64,000 nt of DNA from SIG565 sp045646145 (lineage in GTDB: Bacteria > Bacillota > Clostridia > Oscillospirales > Acutalibacteraceae): NCBI GenBank assembly GCA_045646145.1, contig JAZRKE010000044.1, forward strand, positions 1 through 64,000, read 5' to 3'. A program made the position numbers and the translations under genes. Position 1 is the stretch's first letter, and each line of letters begins with the position of its first letter. Shown in pieces: positions 41,043-49,913 of this stretch. A model generated the notes under the pieces. That model had not been told where the DNA came from and did no database searches. It worked only from the letters and a program-made list of their open reading frames with translations.

Positions 41043-43398
41043 AGAACAGCAGAAACAGATTGATGCTGCTGTTGCCAGAGCAAAAGGCAAAGATAAAAAG
41101 CAGATGTCAGCTCAGGACAGTATTCCGTTTCAGCGAATGTTCAAAGACGGCATCTGCCGTGTAACAGATAACTATTACACGAAAACGGTTAAGTTTCTTG
41201 ATATAAACTATCAGCTTAACAACAATGAGGATAAAAACGCCATCTTCGATTCTTGGTGTGATTTCCTTAACTATTTCGATTCATCGGTTAAATTTCAGCT
41301 TTCATTCATCAATCTTACGGGGGCAAAAGAAGTTTATTCCGATAACATCACAATTCCCGTTCGTGGAGATATGTTTGACGGTATCGCAATCGAATATCAG
41401 AACTTCCTCCGTGAACAGCTTGCAAAGGGTAACAATGGTATTGTAAAGACAAAATATCTTTCTTTCGGTATCGAAGCTCCGTCAATAAAGCAGGCAAAAC
41501 CCCGTCTTGAGCGACTTGAAGCAGATATTATCACCAACTTTAAAAAGTTAGGTGTTATTGCTTCTCCCGTAAACGGAAGGGAAAGACTTAAAATTATGCA
41601 CGGTATGTTCCATACCGATGAAAAGATACCCTTCAATTTCTCTTGGGACTGGCTTGCTTCTTCCGGACTTTCCGTAAAAGACTTTATCGCTCCCAGCTCG
41701 TTTGAGTTTGCAAACGGCAAAACATTCGGCATCGGCAAGAAAGTCGGTGCCGCTTCATTTCTGCAGATTCTCGCACCCGAAATCAATGACCGAATGCTTG
41801 CGGATTTCCTCGATATGGAATCAAATGTTGTGGTATCAATGCACGTTCAGTCAGTTGACCAAGTAAATGCGATTAAGACGGTAAAGAGAAAAATTACCGA
41901 CCTTCAGAAAATGAAGATTGAAGAACAGAAAAAGGCAGTTCGTGCGGGTTACGATATGGATATTATTCCGTCTGACCTTGCAACATACAACAATGAAGCT
42001 ACGAAACTGCTTCAGGACTTGCAGAGCCGAAACGAAAGAATGTTTCTTCTCACCTTTATCGTTCTCAATGTTGCAGACAACAAACAGAAGCTCGATAACA
42101 ATGTTTTTCAGGCAAGTTCGATTGCTCAAAAATACAACTGTCAGCTTGTAAGACTTGATTTCAGACAGGAACAAGGACTTATGAGCAGTTTACCCCTTGC
42201 ATACAACCAAATAGAAATTCAGCGAGGCTTGACCACATCAAGCGTCGCTATTTTTATACCCTTCACAACGCAGGAACTTTTCCAGACGAGTAAGGAAGCT
42301 CTTTATTGCGGTCTTAACGCATTGTCGAACAACTTGATAATGGTTGACCGTAAGCTGCTTAAAAATCCCAACGGTCTTATTCTCGGTACTCCTGGTTCGG
42401 GTAAATCTTTCTCGGCAAAGAGAGAGATTTCAAATGTTTTCTTCGTAACAGATGACGACATTATTATATGCGACCCCGAATCCGAGTACGGAGCATTGGT
42501 TGAAAGGCTTGACGGTCAGGTTATTAAGATTTCACCCACATCCGAGGACTTTATAAATCCTATGGACTTGAACCTTAACTATTCTGATGACGAAAATCCG
42601 CTGACCCTCAAATCCGATTTCATTCTTTCGCTGTGCGAACTTATCGTTGCAGGCAAAGACGGATTACAGCCTGTTGAAAAAACAATCATTGACCGTTGTG
42701 TACGCCGTGTATATACGGAGTATCTTGCTAATCCCGTTCCCGAAAATATGCCCATTCTTGAAGATTTGTATAACGAACTGCGAAAGCAGGAAGAAAAAGA
42801 AGCACAGTATATTGCTACTGCTCTTGAAATCTATGTTACGGGTTCACTCAATGTTTTCAATCACCGCACGAATGTAGATATTCGCAGCCGTGTTGTCAGC
42901 TATGACATTAAAGAACTCGGAAAACAGCTCAAAAAAATCGGTATGCTTATCGTTCAGGATCAGGTATGGAATCGTGTTACCGTAAACCGTGAAGCTCACA
43001 GAGCTACCCGTTATTACATTGACGAAATGCACCTTCTGCTCAAAGAAGAACAGACGGCTGCATACACGGTTGAAATTTGGAAGCGATTCCGTAAATGGGG
43101 CGGCATACCGACGGGCATAACGCAGAATGTCAAAGATTTGCTCTCATCGAGAGAAATCGAAAATATCTTTGAAAACTCCGACTACATATATATGCTCAAT
43201 CAGGCTTCGGGCGACAGACAGATTCTTGCAAAGCAGCTCAATATTTCCCCTCATCAGCTTTCTTATGTAACTCAGTCAGGCGAAGGTGAAGGTCTTATCT
43301 TCTACGGCAGTACCATATTGCCGTTTACAGACCGTTTCCCGAAGGATACGGAACTGTATTCGATTATGACAACAAAGCCGCAGGAAAAAGCGGACTGA
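41017..43398 (+). CDS. virB4: VirB4-type T4SS ATPase
   Basis: The protein has about 793 residues. I prefer the TTG at 41017, 9 nt after AAGGAGG, over the TTG at 41008 that touches the ribosome-binding site. The VirB4/TraC N-terminal domain covers 1-420, Walker A is LGTPGSGKSFSAKRE (about 455-468) and Walker B is YYIDEMHLLLK (about 664-674), with RKWGGIPTGITQNVKDLL after it. It energises assembly of the mating channel. The frame is intact. Confidence 0.95.
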   Translation: MSANRKMTKEQQKQIDAAVARAKGKDKKQMSAQDSIPFQRMFKDGICRVTDNYYTKTVKFLDINYQLNNNEDKNAIFDSWCDFLNYFDSSVKFQLSFINLTGAKEVYSDNITIPVRGDMFDGIAIEYQNFLREQLAKGNNGIVKTKYLSFGIEAPSIKQAKPRLERLEADIITNFKKLGVIASPVNGRERLKIMHGMFHTDEKIPFNFSWDWLASSGLSVKDFIAPSSFEFANGKTFGIGKKVGAASFLQILAPEINDRMLADFLDMESNVVVSMHVQSVDQVNAIKTVKRKITDLQKMKIEEQKKAVRAGYDMDIIPSDLATYNNEATKLLQDLQSRNERMFLLTFIVLNVADNKQKLDNNVFQASSIAQKYNCQLVRLDFRQEQGLMSSLPLAYNQIEIQRGLTTSSVAIFIPFTTQELFQTSKEALYCGLNALSNNLIMVDRKLLKNPNGLILGTPGSGKSFSAKREISNVFFVTDDDIIICDPESEYGALVERLDGQVIKISPTSEDFINPMDLNLNYSDDENPLTLKSDFILSLCELIVAGKDGLQPVEKTIIDRCVRRVYTEYLANPVPENMPILEDLYNELRKQEEKEAQYIATALEIYVTGSLNVFNHRTNVDIRSRVVSYDIKELGKQLKKIGMLIVQDQVWNRVTVNREAHRATRYYIDEMHLLLKEEQTAAYTVEIWKRFRKWGGIPTGITQNVKDLLSSREIENIFENSDYIYMLNQASGDRQILAKQLNISPHQLSYVTQSGEGEGLIFYGSTILPFTDRFPKDTELYSIMTTKPQEKAD

Positions 43399-43424
43399 TA
43401 CTTTACTATAAGGAGTTAAAAATT

Positions 43425-44078
43425 ATGAATAACGGAAATATTATCAGATGCACATTTGAATCAAAGAACTTCGGCGATATTCGTGTCATTTATGACAACA
43501 ATGAGGTTTATTTCAGCGCCAGAGATGTTGGTTCTGCTTTCGGTTTCAGAGAACCCACCAAATGCGTAAGCAAGTATTGCAAAGCAATCCACCGTTACCG
43601 TCACGAAACATCCGGCGGTATGCAGACACTCAATTTCATCGACTATATGGATGTCATTCATCTGTATAAGTATTCAAAGGAAGAAAACGCAAACGACCTT
43701 CTTGCATATCTCGCAAGAATTTGTATCGCTCTTAAAGAAGCGGATATGACGGTTCCCGAATTGCTTCCTGAAGAAAGCGGATATTTCAATGACGAGTTCA
43801 TTGATGATGACGGCTACAATGAAAGCGATGATTACGATTACTGTGATGACTGCGATTGTTATGATGACTGTTGTTGTGACGGTGATTGTGACAGTTGTGA
43901 TGAATGCTTCGATTGTGATGAAGCCGATGAATACGAAGCTCCCGTTTTTGATGTTGAAAAGGTTCTTGACGAAATCGGCGATATGGTTCGTTCATTTGAG
44001 GAAAAATACGGCATCCTTATTGCGGTTGAAGGTATATACAGCGAATATCCCAGCGGTGAAAGACACAGAGTTGCTTGA
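43425..44078 (+). CDS. BRO-N-like protein with Asp/Cys-rich segment
   Basis: The 217-residue protein has an N-terminal domain (1-105) of BRO-N/phage antirepressor type: CTFESKNFGDIRVIYDN, VYFSARDVGSAFGFREPTK, HETSGGMQTLNFIDYMDVI. A striking segment (about 120-170) of mixed Asp and Cys, with CC and DC pairs, contains at least a dozen Cys. A short helical end (EKVLDEIGDMVRSFEEKYGI) follows. The segment could bind many metal ions. The position between virB4 and the hydrolase gene suggests a regulatory or structural role in transfer. TAAGGAG is well placed. Confidence 0.8.
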   Translation: MNNGNIIRCTFESKNFGDIRVIYDNNEVYFSARDVGSAFGFREPTKCVSKYCKAIHRYRHETSGGMQTLNFIDYMDVIHLYKYSKEENANDLLAYLARICIALKEADMTVPELLPEESGYFNDEFIDDDGYNESDDYDYCDDCDCYDDCCCDGDCDSCDECFDCDEADEYEAPVFDVEKVLDEIGDMVRSFEEKYGILIAVEGIYSEYPSGERHRVA

Positions 44079-44098
44079 CCCGATAAAGGGGGCATTTT

Positions 44099-45787
44099 AT
44101 GAGTAAACGAGTACCAAGACTGCAATTTACCGATGAAGAACTGAAAGCTCCCAAAGTAAAGAAGGCTGCCGATAAAGCTGATAAGGCGGTAAAAAAACTT
44201 GAAAAAGCGGAAAAGAAAATCCCCAAAAAGATATTCCACGAAGATGTGGATAAACCCAAACCCTCATCGAAGCTTACAAGCGAAGTCAAAAAGGCTCCTA
44301 TAAATGTTGCATCTGCGACGGTTCATAAAAAGGTTTCCGAAACGGAAGATGAAAATGTAGGTGTAGAGAGCGTTCACAAAATTGAGCAAAGTGTTGAAGG
44401 TGCGGTCAGAACGGGAAACCGAATTGAAAGAAGCCGTAAACTGAAACCGTACCGTGAAACTGCAAGAGCCGAGAAAAAGGCTGATAAAGCCAATGTGGAT
44501 GCTCTCTTTAAGCAATCGCAGGAACAGAATCCGCAGTTTTCATCAAATCCCTATTCGAGATGGCAACAGAAACGGGCAATAAAGAAAGAGTATGCAGCTA
44601 TGAAAACGGCACATAAGGGTGCGACAGCTTCACAGTCTGCATCAGCATCCGCTAAAACTGCTCAAAAAAGCAAGGAAGCGGCAAAGAAAGTAAAAGACTT
44701 TGTTGTTAAGCATAAGAAAGGTGTACTCATAGCAGGCGGCGTAGTTCTCGCCGTCCTGCTTATTTTTTCTATGTTTTCGTCAGCTACCGTTTTCGTTCAA
44801 TCAGGTGTAGGCGGAATGGGTCTTACAAGTTATCCGAGTACCGATAAAGCTATGAAACAAGCTGAAGAACAGTATTCGGCACTTGAAAACACTCTGAAAC
44901 ACACCATTGATAATTACGAAAGTACACACGGGTATCACGAATATCATTTCACGGTTGATGAAATCTATCACGACCCGTATGTTCTTTTATCGGCTCTCAC
45001 AGCTTTACATCAAGGTGAATGGACAATCGACCAAGTTGAGGGAGATATTCAGACACTTTTTGATAAACAGTACACCCTTACCGAGCAAGTCATAACCGAA
45101 GTCAGATACCGTGAAGAAACACGATACAGAATTGAATGGTATGTAGATGACGAAGGAAATCTCATTCCGCAGATTGTATCATATACGGTTCAAGTGCCGT
45201 ACAACTATTACATTTGTTACGTCACTCTGAAGAACAACAACCTTTCACACGTTCCTTCGCAGATAATGTCCGAAGAAGAACTTGAACTGTATTCGGTATA
45301 TATGGCAACTCTCGGCAACCGTCCCGACCTTTATCCTGATTCCGAATATGTTGACAGATATTACAACACGGAATATGAGGACTATGAAATTCCTGCATCA
45401 GCTCTGACCGATGAACGTTTTGCGGCTATCATAGCCGAAGCTGAAAAATATCTCGGTTATCCGTATGTTTTCGGCGGCAGTTCACCGAATACATCATTTG
45501 ACTGTTCAGGCTTTGTATCGTGGGTATATAACCATTGCGGTTGGAGCATCGGCAGACCGACAGCGCAAGGTTTATATGACCTTTGCACCCCCGTTTCTTC
45601 CGTGAATGTTAAACCCGGTGATTTGGTGTTCTTCAAAAACACTTACGATGCAGGCAGAACCGTTACACACGTCGGTATTTATGTGGGCAACAATATGATG
45701 CTCCATTGCGGAGACCCTATACAGTATGAATCGCTTACCAAATCATATTGGCAGGAACACTTTTATGCATACGGCAGACTGCCATAA
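44099..45787 (+). CDS. CD1108-type T4SS peptidoglycan hydrolase with NlpC/P60 domain
   Basis: The 562-residue protein has a long charged cytoplasmic N-terminus (1-205, Lys/Glu-rich with likely coiled coils), a membrane helix (about 208-230, GVLIAGGVVLAVLLIFSMF), a linker domain and an NlpC/P60 domain (about 440-562) with catalytic Cys in FDCSGFV (about 467) and His in VTHVGIYVG (about 523). It opens the cell wall at the mating channel, like Tn916 Orf14. A lysozyme-type second domain common in other elements is absent. Confidence 0.9.
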   Translation: MSKRVPRLQFTDEELKAPKVKKAADKADKAVKKLEKAEKKIPKKIFHEDVDKPKPSSKLTSEVKKAPINVASATVHKKVSETEDENVGVESVHKIEQSVEGAVRTGNRIERSRKLKPYRETARAEKKADKANVDALFKQSQEQNPQFSSNPYSRWQQKRAIKKEYAAMKTAHKGATASQSASASAKTAQKSKEAAKKVKDFVVKHKKGVLIAGGVVLAVLLIFSMFSSATVFVQSGVGGMGLTSYPSTDKAMKQAEEQYSALENTLKHTIDNYESTHGYHEYHFTVDEIYHDPYVLLSALTALHQGEWTIDQVEGDIQTLFDKQYTLTEQVITEVRYREETRYRIEWYVDDEGNLIPQIVSYTVQVPYNYYICYVTLKNNNLSHVPSQIMSEEELELYSVYMATLGNRPDLYPDSEYVDRYYNTEYEDYEIPASALTDERFAAIIAEAEKYLGYPYVFGGSSPNTSFDCSGFVSWVYNHCGWSIGRPTAQGLYDLCTPVSSVNVKPGDLVFFKNTYDAGRTVTHVGIYVGNNMMLHCGDPIQYESLTKSYWQEHFYAYGRLP

Positions 45788-45800
45788 GAAAGGCGGTATT

Positions 45801-46019
45801 ATGAATCCCAAAATCCAAAAACTCAAAGATGAGAAATCAAAAAACAACGAAAAAATTGATAAACTCAAACAGAGAAATTCGGTAATTGATGACGAGATTG
45901 AAAAGCTTGAAAACATCGAAATCGTAGGTATGGTAAGAGCTATAAATATCGACATCAGCGAATTACCCGAACTCTTAAAGAGAATAAAAGAAAGGAGTGC
46001 TGCGAGTGAAGAAAAGTAA
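45801..46019 (+). CDS. DUF4315-family coiled-coil protein
   Basis: The 72-residue protein starts at the ATG at 45801 (AAAGGCGG before it); the longer frame starting at 45726 lies inside the hydrolase gene. The pattern NPKIQKLKDEKSKNNEKIDK, followed by QRNSVIDDEIEKLENIEIVG, gives a continuous heptad coiled coil. Then comes VRAINIDISELPELLKRIKE. DUF4315 is a standard small gene of this ICE family, between the hydrolase and DUF4366 genes. Its end overlaps the next gene. Confidence 0.85.
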   Translation: MNPKIQKLKDEKSKNNEKIDKLKQRNSVIDDEIEKLENIEIVGMVRAINIDISELPELLKRIKERSAASEEK

Positions 46020-46809
46020 ACTCAAAGCAATTTTCAGCATTGTAGCCGTTATGCTTGTCATAATGGCATTTTCTATACCCGCTTTTGCTGCTGAAAGCTA
46101 TTATGCTTCCGATGAAAACGGTAACACTTCTATTCCTTCTTCCATTGACAGCATCACGATCTCAAAAGCAGATGTTGATATTCCCTATACGGGTGATAAG
46201 ACAAATGAACTTACTCCCAACGGCAATATGTCACTCATTGATGACTTCTTGCAGATGGGCGGATATATAACAACAGGCAAAGAGGATGAAGAAATCAAGA
46301 GCAAACAGTTTTTGACCGTAACAAGTAAAAGCGGTAATACCTTCTACATTGTAATTGACCGTGAAGGCGATAAAGAGAACGTTTACTTGCTCAACTTGGT
46401 TGATGAAGCCGACCTTATGGCTCTTATCAATGACGGCGAAGTAGAGGTTGCAACTTGTTCCTGCAAGGATAAGTGTAAAGACGGCAAGGTTAATACCGAA
46501 TGTGAACTCTGCAAGGTAAATCTTGCTCAGTGTGCAGTAGCCGAAACAACTACCGAGCAGACAACGGAAGATACAACAAGTACCGAAGAAGAACCCGATG
46601 AAAAGGAATCAAACGGTAAAAACGGTATTATTCTTCTTGTTGTAGTAGCACTTGCAGGCGGCAGTTATGCTATCTATCATTTCAAGTTTAAAAACGGCAA
46701 GAAAACCAATACTCCCGTTTCAGAACCCGATGCAGATGACGATTTTGACGGCGGTTATGAAGAAGAATACGAAGTTGATGAAGCCGATGACGATGAAACG
46801 GAGGCTTGA
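46006..46809 (+). CDS. DUF4366-family membrane protein
   Basis: About 267 residues. I start at the GTG at 46006, 8 nt after AAAGGAG, rather than the GTG at 45997 inside that site. It has a signal peptide (1-28), an outer DUF4366 domain (SLIDDFLQMGGYITTGKEDE, QFLTVTSKSGNTFYIVIDRE, NVYLLNLVDEADLMALI), a Cys cluster (CSCKDKCKDG, CELCKVNLAQC), a Thr/Glu-rich linker, one membrane helix (about 207-227) and an acidic cytoplasmic tail. The Cys cluster may bind metal. DUF4366 is a conserved T4SS-associated protein of Clostridia ICEs. Confidence 0.88.
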   Translation: MKKSKLKAIFSIVAVMLVIMAFSIPAFAAESYYASDENGNTSIPSSIDSITISKADVDIPYTGDKTNELTPNGNMSLIDDFLQMGGYITTGKEDEEIKSKQFLTVTSKSGNTFYIVIDREGDKENVYLLNLVDEADLMALINDGEVEVATCSCKDKCKDGKVNTECELCKVNLAQCAVAETTTEQTTEDTTSTEEEPDEKESNGKNGIILLVVVALAGGSYAIYHFKFKNGKKTNTPVSEPDADDDFDGGYEEEYEVDEADDDETEA

Positions 46810-46814
46810 TAATC

Positions 46815-48848
46815 TTGAAACAGCTCATTATCACCGAAAAGCCTTCTGTTGCTATCAACATCGCAAACGCACTCGGCGTTAAAAACAGAAAAGACGGTTA
46901 TATGGAAAATGATAAATATATCATTTCTTGGTGTTACGGTCATCTTGACACTCTCGCAAATGCCGACAGTTATGACGGCAAATATGCGATATGGAGAAAG
47001 GAAGATTTACCCATTCTTCCTGCACCGTGGAGATTGAAGATAGCCGATAAAATCAAATATGACCATTTCAAAATCCTTAAATCCCTTATGTATCGCAAAG
47101 ATGTAACCGAAATCATAAACGCCTGCGATGCGGGCCGTGAAGGTGAACTCATATTCAGAAACATGTTTAAACTTTCCGAATGCAGAAAACCCGTAAAAAG
47201 ACTTTGGATTTCATCAATGGAAGATGAAGCCATTATCGAAGGTTTCAAAAATCTCAAACCTTCAAAGTTTTACGATAATCTGTACTTCGCCGCCGATTGC
47301 AGAGCAAAGGCTGACTGGCTCGTAGGCATAAATCTTACCCGATTCTTTTCGGTTATTTATCATCGCACCCTTAATGTCGGCAGAGTGGTTACACCCACTC
47401 TTGCCCTCATAATCTCACGTCAGGCAGAAATTGATGCTTTTGAGCCGACACCGTATTACAATATTCAGCTTGAAAGCGGTAATATGAAGGCGAAAACAGA
47501 TAAAATCGAAAGCAAGGAAGATGCCGAAAAAATCCTTGCGGATTGTGAAAAATACAAGTTGGCAACCTGCTATAAGGTTGTTTGCCAATCAAAAGAAGAA
47601 AAAGCCCCCTTGCTCTATGACCTGACAACACTCCAGAGAGATGCAAACAAAAAACTCGGATATACTGCACAGCAGACGTTGAATCTTGTTCAGTCGCTTT
47701 ATGAAAAGAAGCTCTGCACTTACCCCCGTACAGATGCACGATACCTCACAAGCGATATGGAGAAATCCATTCCCGGACTTATCAATGCTTCTGCCAGTCT
47801 GATTAACAGAACAATAACCAAGTATGACGAGCTGAAGGTTATAAATAACAAGAAAGTGACCGACCATCACGCCATCATACCCACAAAGAATGTTGCAAAT
47901 CTTGACCTTGCTTCACTTGATGCAGGTGAGATTAACATTCTCACTATGATTGCAACAAGGCTTTTATGTGCAGTTTCCGAACCTTTCTACTATTTCCTCG
48001 ATAAAGCATTTATCCGTTGTGGTGATACAGAATTTACCGTTTCATACCGTGTGATTGAAAATTATGGTTGGAAATCTTTTGTTGACGATGAAAACGAAGA
48101 TACTGATGAGTATAAAGTGGAAGTCAACATCAATGAAGGTGATGTATTTATGGTTAATAAATACGAACTGACAGAAAATTTCACAAAGCCAAAATCAAAT
48201 TACACAGAAGATACTTTGCTTTCAGCTATGGAAAATGCAGGAGCAAAAGAAACTCCCGAAGATGCTGAAAGAAAAGGTCTCGGAACTCCCGCAACAAGAG
48301 CTGCGATTATTGAAAAACTCATTGCTACGGGATTTGTTCAGCGAAAGAATAACAAAAAGACCGTTTCTCTTGTTCCCACATTTATGGGCAAGTCACTCAT
48401 AACCGTTCTTCCCGAACAAATCCAATCTCCGCTTCTTACTGCTGAATGGGAACACAAGCTCAAACTTATCGAAAAGGGCGAAATGGAACCCGAAGAATTT
48501 ATGCAGGAAATCAGCGAAATGATTATTGAAATCATTGATGAGTATGCTCCCGTTCACGATGTCGATGTCTTATTCCCTTCCGGCAGAGAGATTGTCGGCA
48601 AGTGTCCCCGATGCGGCGGTAATGTTACCGAAGGCAAAAACGGTTTCCATTGTGAAAAGAACGGATGCAAATTCGCTTTTTGGAAGGACAATACTTTCTT
48701 GCAGTCGCAGGATATTTCAATTACAAAGAAAATGGCGGTTGATTTGCTTTCCAAAGGATATACGGAAATCAAAAACGGAAATAAGGCAATAACGCTGACG
48801 TTTACTGATAACGGTGAAAAAGTGAGATACAGAGTGAAAAATGAATAA
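46815..48848 (+). CDS. topB: DNA topoisomerase III
   Basis: The product has about 677 residues. TTG at 46815, 10 nt after GGAGG, is preferred; the TTG at 46806 touches that site. The TOPRIM domain shows LIITEKPSVAINIANALG and CDAGREGELIF, the catalytic Tyr lies in TYPRTDARYLT (about 301), and a C-terminal zinc ribbon (CPRCGGNVTEGK, CEKNGCKF) is followed by a partial repeat. Type IA topoisomerases of this kind are a hallmark of Tn1549/CTn-like elements and help to resolve transferred DNA. Its end overlaps the next start. Confidence 0.95.
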   Translation: MKQLIITEKPSVAINIANALGVKNRKDGYMENDKYIISWCYGHLDTLANADSYDGKYAIWRKEDLPILPAPWRLKIADKIKYDHFKILKSLMYRKDVTEIINACDAGREGELIFRNMFKLSECRKPVKRLWISSMEDEAIIEGFKNLKPSKFYDNLYFAADCRAKADWLVGINLTRFFSVIYHRTLNVGRVVTPTLALIISRQAEIDAFEPTPYYNIQLESGNMKAKTDKIESKEDAEKILADCEKYKLATCYKVVCQSKEEKAPLLYDLTTLQRDANKKLGYTAQQTLNLVQSLYEKKLCTYPRTDARYLTSDMEKSIPGLINASASLINRTITKYDELKVINNKKVTDHHAIIPTKNVANLDLASLDAGEINILTMIATRLLCAVSEPFYYFLDKAFIRCGDTEFTVSYRVIENYGWKSFVDDENEDTDEYKVEVNINEGDVFMVNKYELTENFTKPKSNYTEDTLLSAMENAGAKETPEDAERKGLGTPATRAAIIEKLIATGFVQRKNNKKTVSLVPTFMGKSLITVLPEQIQSPLLTAEWEHKLKLIEKGEMEPEEFMQEISEMIIEIIDEYAPVHDVDVLFPSGREIVGKCPRCGGNVTEGKNGFHCEKNGCKFAFWKDNTFLQSQDISITKKMAVDLLSKGYTEIKNGNKAITLTFTDNGEKVRYRVKNE

Positions 48849-49197
48849 GCCTTTACCAAGACTTACAGAAAAACAAAGAATAAGTGTAAATACTCTCGTT
48901 AAAAATGAGTGTTGCAATTATGACGAAGGAAACTGTCTGCTTCTCGATGACGGTGAAACTCATTGCTGTCCTCAGCTGATTACTTATTCGTTATTGTGTC
49001 AGTATTACCGCAGAGCCGTTCTTCCGTTGCGTCCTGATTTGGAAGATGAAATATTAAACCAAAAGCAAAAAGGGTTATGCAAAGATTGCAATAACCCCTT
49101 TATAAAAAAGCATCATAATCAGCTCTATTGCATAAGCTGTGCAAGAATCAGAATAAGGCGACAAAAAGCTTTGTATATGCAAAGAAAAAGAAACTGA
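48841..49197 (+). CDS. Cys-rich VLP-domain protein
   Basis: The 118-residue protein has the Cys_rich_VLP family pattern: LTEKQRISVNTLVKNECCNY, GNCLLLDDGETHCCPQLITY, RRAVLPLRP. A C-terminal zinc-binding part adds CKDCNNPF and CISCARIRI. The start overlaps topB by 8 bp. The family occurs only in mobile elements of this type; a role in DNA or RNA binding is likely but unproven. At least 10 Cys residues could hold two or three zinc ions. Confidence 0.88.
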   Translation: MNKPLPRLTEKQRISVNTLVKNECCNYDEGNCLLLDDGETHCCPQLITYSLLCQYYRRAVLPLRPDLEDEILNQKQKGLCKDCNNPFIKKHHNQLYCISCARIRIRRQKALYMQRKRN

Positions 49198-49200
49198 AAA

Positions 49201-49311
49201 GTGGAAAAAGTAGCACTCGGAAACCCTTATATATCAACGGATTCAGAGTGCGGTAATCAAGGGGTAAAGGTAGTTTGACCTTTACCCCTGTTTTCTCGGT
49301 ACTTTTTCCAC
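49201..49311 (+). ncRNA. Predicted three-way-junction RNA or structured leader
   Basis: The outer stem GTGGAAAAAGTA (49201-49212) with TACTTTTTCCAC (49300-49311) encloses two hairpins: GCACTC...GAGTGC (49213-49250, with extra GAA/TTC and CC/GG pairs inside) and GGGGTAAAGGT...ACCTTTACCCC (49261-49288, T-rich after it). The second hairpin alone could be a terminator, but the outer stem closes the whole. It may be a small RNA, a cis-acting leader of the gene at 49337 or a transfer-origin structure. Confidence 0.55.
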
Positions 49312-49336
49312 TATTCCAAGACAAAGGAGTACAACT

Positions 49337-49903
49337 TTGAACAAGAAATATACCCCATATCTTATCGGACTCGGGATATTCACTTTATTGTTTGGCATAT
49401 TCGTTGAACTTGCAGTACACGAAATAAATCCCGAAGATTTTTCAGTTCCGTATTATGCAAGTGTCGAAGCAACTGAAATAACAACAGTTGAACCAACCGA
49501 AACAACAACCGTTACCATACCCGAAACAACCGCAGAGATAACCACCGAAAGAATTACAGAGAAACCCAAAACCGAACAGTCTTCAAGCCGTTCAGTCAGT
49601 AAAAAGACAAACGGCAAGAATTTCAGAATAACGGTTTACACTCCGTCAAGTGACGGCGGTAAATGGGGTTACGCAACATCTACGGGTGCAACATCGGAAC
49701 ATCTCAAAACTTGTGCCGTTGACCCAGATGTAATTCCTCTCGGAAGCATAATCGAAGTGAACGGAATACAGCTCAAAGCTGTTGACACGGGAAACGAAGT
49801 GAACGGAAATGTTGTTGACATCTTTTATGACGGCTCATCAAAAGAAGCTCGAGAGTGGATAAACGGGTTCGGTGAGTATCACGAAGTAACCATTATAGAA
49901 TAG
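49337..49903 (+). CDS. Membrane-anchored 3D-domain protein
   Basis: The 188-residue protein starts with TTG. A membrane helix (about 8-28, LIGLGIFTLLFGIFVELAV) is followed by a Thr/Glu-rich linker (40-95) and a C-terminal 3D domain (PF06725 type, about 100-188). The domain shows TSTGATSEHLKTCAVDPDVI, PLGSIIEVNG, AVDTGNEVNG and VVDIFYDG, with the Asp residues that give the domain its name. 3D domains occur in lytic transglycosylases, so it probably cuts glycan strands during mating or growth. AAAGGAG is at 11 nt. Confidence 0.85.
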   Translation: MNKKYTPYLIGLGIFTLLFGIFVELAVHEINPEDFSVPYYASVEATEITTVEPTETTTVTIPETTAEITTERITEKPKTEQSSSRSVSKKTNGKNFRITVYTPSSDGGKWGYATSTGATSEHLKTCAVDPDVIPLGSIIEVNGIQLKAVDTGNEVNGNVVDIFYDGSSKEAREWINGFGEYHEVTIIE

Positions 49904-49913
49904 GAGGAATATT

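Noticed and set aside
43789..44106. Alternate-frame proteins across the Asp/Cys-rich segment
   Set aside because: They are low-complexity reflections (Met/Thr/Val or His/Asn runs) of the GAT/TGT repeats in the true frame and lack start signals.
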